Source of the DNA: Robinsoniella peoriensis
GTDB lineage: Bacteria > Bacillota > Clostridia > Lachnospirales > Lachnospiraceae
Length of the DNA: 64,000 nucleotides
Reading direction: 5' to 3' (one strand)
NCBI RefSeq assembly: GCF_042680125.1
Contig: NZ_JBHTNY010000040.1
In this document: positions 61,682 to 64,000 of the stretch, piece by piece
Position numbering within the stretch: position 1 is the stretch's first letter
Layout: each line of letters starts with the position of its first letter
Translations under genes and position numbers: made by a program
Notes under the pieces: model-generated
Databases searched by the model: none
Seen by the model: only the letters and a program-made list of their open reading frames with translations
What the model was told of the DNA's origin: nothing

Positions 61682-63808
61682 ATGGATAAATGGTATAAGA
61701 AGCATTACCGAAGAACATTACTGGACATGCATATTGAAGATTGGAATGAAGAATTCCTGTCCCAATATGACCCCAAGAAGTATTTTGAACTATTGAAAAA
61801 AGCTGAAATTACAGCACCGATGATATACGTGCAGTCTCATGTGGGGCTCTGTTACTGGCCTACAAAGACTGGCATCATGCACAAAGCATTCCATGGAAAA
61901 GAAGACATGGTAAAGCAGGTTTTTGATATGTGCCGGGAGGCAGAAATGCCAACGGTTCTGTATTATAGCATCATTTTCAATAACCGGGAATATGAACGCC
62001 ATCCGGAGTGGAGAATTAAGGATGCAAATGGACAGGATTCCAGATCGAATGGAGGGCGGTATGGGTTGTGCTGTCCCAACAATGAAGAATACCGGGAGTT
62101 TGTGAAAGCACAGATTCGGGAATTCTCCCAGTATTTCCAGTTTGAAGGTGTATTCTTTGATATGACCTTTTGGCCGGAGGTATGTTATTGCAAATCATGC
62201 CAGAAGCGCTGGAGAGAAAAACATCAGGAGCCAATGCCCGAGATAGTGGACTGGAACGATGAGAATTGGCTGGCCTTTGACCAGGAGCGCCATGAGTGGA
62301 TAAAGGAATTTGCATTCCTCTGTACCGATGAAGTACATAAGTATTCTCCCGAAGCAACCGTAGAGCATCAGTATGGAAACTCCATCGCATTTTGGAGATT
62401 TGGAAATAACGAAAATGTATCTATGGCAAGTGATTATATTGGCACGGACTTATACGGAGGAATCAGGCAGCAGTCCTTTGCTTGTAAAGCCTGGTATCAT
62501 CTTACCAAGAACAGACCTTTCCAGTATATGACAAGCAGATGCTATCCAACCCTTGCGGAACATACTTCTATGAAATCCTATGACCAGCTTCGGCAATGTG
62601 TAGCCATGACATATCTTCATCACGGAGCGAGCCTGTTGATTGATGCCATTGACCCAGTGGGAACCATGGATGAGCGGGTGTATGAACTAATTGGAAAAAT
62701 CTACGGGGAAATGAAAGAATATGAGCCTTACATGACAGAAGGAGAACTATCCTTTGATATCAGCTTATATTTCAATTTAAACGGAAAATATGACCCCAGA
62801 CAAGAGGGAATTCATGTAATGGATCACCGCCTGGACAGGGATAAAGGCAGCGCAGGTACCATGCCTCATTTCGATGCATTGATGGGAGCTTCTGATATCC
62901 TGGCATCCCATCATATTCCCTATGGAATTGTAAATAACTGGAGGCATGAGGAAATACAGAAACATCCGGTTCTGGCAATTATGGATGCGCCAGGGCTTTC
63001 TGAAGAAGAAATCTCGGATGTGATATCTTATGTGCGTGATGGAGGAAATCTGTATTTAAGCGGTTACACAGATAACAGGCTCCTGCAGAAATTCTTTCAT
63101 ACAGAAATGGATGGGTATACAGATGGAAGAATGACATATCTGGCACCCTGCGGGGAATCGGGGATTATGGAAGGATATAGTACCAGAAAATATCCGCTTG
63201 TGATGTTTGAACCGGCAGTAAAATTAAAACCAGGATACATGGGAACTAAAATGGCAACATTGACTTTCCCCTATACAAAACCAGGCATTCACTGGTCTAT
63301 GTTCCCTACGGATGTTCATGAGGAGGAATATGTGGACGTAAATTCAGATGCATATCCATTTTCTACCATACACGCAAATCCTCCTGGAATAGAGACAGAG
63401 ATGCCGGGTATGCTGTATAACACCTGCGGGAAAGGAAAGGTCATATGGTCTGCCCTGCCTCTTGAAAGAGCTGAGAGGTACCAGCATGGAGAGGTATTTA
63501 TAAATATAATGAAAATGCTTGCCGGTGGTGCGTTTTCCATTCAGGTAGAAGCAAGTGAAACAGTAGAGAGTATAATCTTCGAAGATAAACCGGCTAAATC
63601 CCTGTTAGTGGGGCTGATTGAAACCAGAAACGGTTATACCATTGCAGACACCCATGATATAGACATTGCACTCAATACACCTGTGAAACCGGCAAATGTA
63701 TGCATGCTGCCGGAGAAAAAAGAAATAGCTTACGGCTATGAAGAAGGATGTTTAAAGATACATCTGGATAAAATATCTGTTTTTGCCATGTTACAGATTC
63801 AGTGGTAA
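61682..63808 (+). CDS. Putative glycoside hydrolase (GHL6-like barrel with beta-galactosidase trimerisation-type domain)
   Basis: The first 360 residues look like a TIM-barrel hydrolase of the hypothetical glycoside hydrolase 6 type: MIYVQSHVGLCYWPTKTG, VLYYSIIFNNREYERHPEW, GRYGLCCPNNEEYREFV, FEGVFFDMTFWPEVCYCKSC (a strong acidic strand end) and HQYGNSIAFW. The middle (about 400-620) resembles the trimerisation domain of GH42 beta-galactosidases (YVRDGGNLYLSGYTD). The last 100 residues form a beta domain. No signal peptide, so intracellular glycoside is the substrate. Start at 61682 follows GGAGG; a frame from 61670 starts inside the previous gene. Linkage and sugar are unknown; family assignment is moderate. 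Confidence 0.65.
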   Translation: MDKWYKKHYRRTLLDMHIEDWNEEFLSQYDPKKYFELLKKAEITAPMIYVQSHVGLCYWPTKTGIMHKAFHGKEDMVKQVFDMCREAEMPTVLYYSIIFNNREYERHPEWRIKDANGQDSRSNGGRYGLCCPNNEEYREFVKAQIREFSQYFQFEGVFFDMTFWPEVCYCKSCQKRWREKHQEPMPEIVDWNDENWLAFDQERHEWIKEFAFLCTDEVHKYSPEATVEHQYGNSIAFWRFGNNENVSMASDYIGTDLYGGIRQQSFACKAWYHLTKNRPFQYMTSRCYPTLAEHTSMKSYDQLRQCVAMTYLHHGASLLIDAIDPVGTMDERVYELIGKIYGEMKEYEPYMTEGELSFDISLYFNLNGKYDPRQEGIHVMDHRLDRDKGSAGTMPHFDALMGASDILASHHIPYGIVNNWRHEEIQKHPVLAIMDAPGLSEEEISDVISYVRDGGNLYLSGYTDNRLLQKFFHTEMDGYTDGRMTYLAPCGESGIMEGYSTRKYPLVMFEPAVKLKPGYMGTKMATLTFPYTKPGIHWSMFPTDVHEEEYVDVNSDAYPFSTIHANPPGIETEMPGMLYNTCGKGKVIWSALPLERAERYQHGEVFINIMKMLAGGAFSIQVEASETVESIIFEDKPAKSLLVGLIETRNGYTIADTHDIDIALNTPVKPANVCMLPEKKEIAYGYEEGCLKIHLDKISVFAMLQIQW

Positions 63809-63830
63809 AAAGTTGTGAAGGAGGATGCTT

Positions 63831-64000
63831 ATGGAAAAATTATTTGCACTGGATGGGAAGTTCAATCAATTTATGTCAAAGGCAGCAGACCTTCTGCTGT
63901 TGAATCTCATGTGGATGATTTGTTCCCTGCCGATTATTACAATCGGGGCATCCACTACAGCATTATTTGATGTCCTGATCGAAATGACAGAGGATAAGGA
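63831..64000 (+). CDS. YesL-like DUF624 membrane protein, cut by window end
   Basis: Only 56 residues are visible, starting MEKLFALDGKFNQFMSKAADL and entering a hydrophobic helix with NLMWMICSLPIITIGASTTAL, the DUF624/YesL hallmark. YesL proteins accompany YesM/YesN-regulated pectin or glycoside operons; function unknown. GAAGGAGG precedes the ATG, 22 bases after the hydrolase. The gene continues beyond the window. Confidence 0.85.
   Translation, partial: MEKLFALDGKFNQFMSKAADLLLLNLMWMICSLPIITIGASTTALFDVLIEMTEDK

Noticed and set aside
1..64000. CRISPR arrays, tRNA or rRNA genes, intact insertion sequences or prophage
   Set aside because: No regularly spaced repeats, cloverleaf-type sequences, rRNA-like stretches, transposase with terminal repeats, or phage structural genes were seen. 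The GH25 lysozyme stands alone without holin or tail genes.

Overview
The window looks like a chromosomal stretch of an anaerobic, low-to-moderate GC member of the Clostridia, most likely a gut Lachnospiraceae. This is judged from gene content: paired YesM/YesN two-component systems beside carbohydrate ABC transporters, a bioY-bioB-bioD-bioA operon, a superoxide-reductase-type protein, FeoAB, an EutJ-like protein, strong purine-rich ribosome binding sites and many textbook sigma-A promoters. No rRNA, tRNA, CRISPR array, prophage or intact insertion sequence was seen. Most genes are on the + strand.

Layout. 0-3.7 kb: the 3' half of a repeated structured element, a DUF4177 protein, a CxxCxxCC protein, a 2TM potassium channel and a ROK regulator. 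3.9-10.7 kb: a polyol-type dehydrogenase, then a divergent XRE-cupin regulator facing a dipeptide epimerase, DUF819 membrane protein and CocE/NonD hydrolase operon that suggests peptide or D-amino-acid dipeptide use. 10.8-14.6 kb: biotin uptake and late biotin synthesis behind a BirA-type operator. 14.7-16.1 kb: a TetR regulator and an AlkD-like protein behind a promoter-embedded operator. 16.3-24.1 kb: a sugar ABC importer with its own histidine kinase and AraC-type response regulator and a UroD-like enzyme. 24.3-26.1 kb: a GNAT protein, a second AlkD-like protein and a small protein. 26.2-31.9 kb: a trehalose system (treR, treP, treC) with operators at both promoters and a decayed Rpn-type nuclease gene between them.

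32-42.3 kb: a superoxide-reductase-like protein, a Vat-like acetyltransferase, a nucleotidyltransferase, a GH25-LysM lysozyme, a dicarboxylate symporter with an extra soluble N-terminal domain, a NYN/OST-HTH protein, an OGG-type glycosylase, a D-2-hydroxyacid dehydrogenase and an orphan EutJ. 42.3-42.7 kb: a complete copy of the structured element. 42.9-47 kb: a MarR-controlled heterodimeric ABC exporter. 47.2-49.7 kb: an Hpt protein and a REC-HD-GYP-GGDEF protein. 50-52.4 kb: feoAB. 53-64 kb: a second YesM/YesN-controlled sugar ABC operon with a zinc dehydrogenase, a Gfo/Idh/MocA oxidoreductase, a large putative glycoside hydrolase and a YesL-type membrane protein cut by the window end.

The most unusual item is the repeated element of about 360 nt at 42337-42694. 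It folds into 32-bp and 25-bp stems capped by two small hairpins. Its non-Watson-Crick pairs are all G-U as read on the + strand. A partial copy starts at base 1 and a core-only copy follows bioA at 14.6 kb. I read it as a candidate mobile structured RNA.
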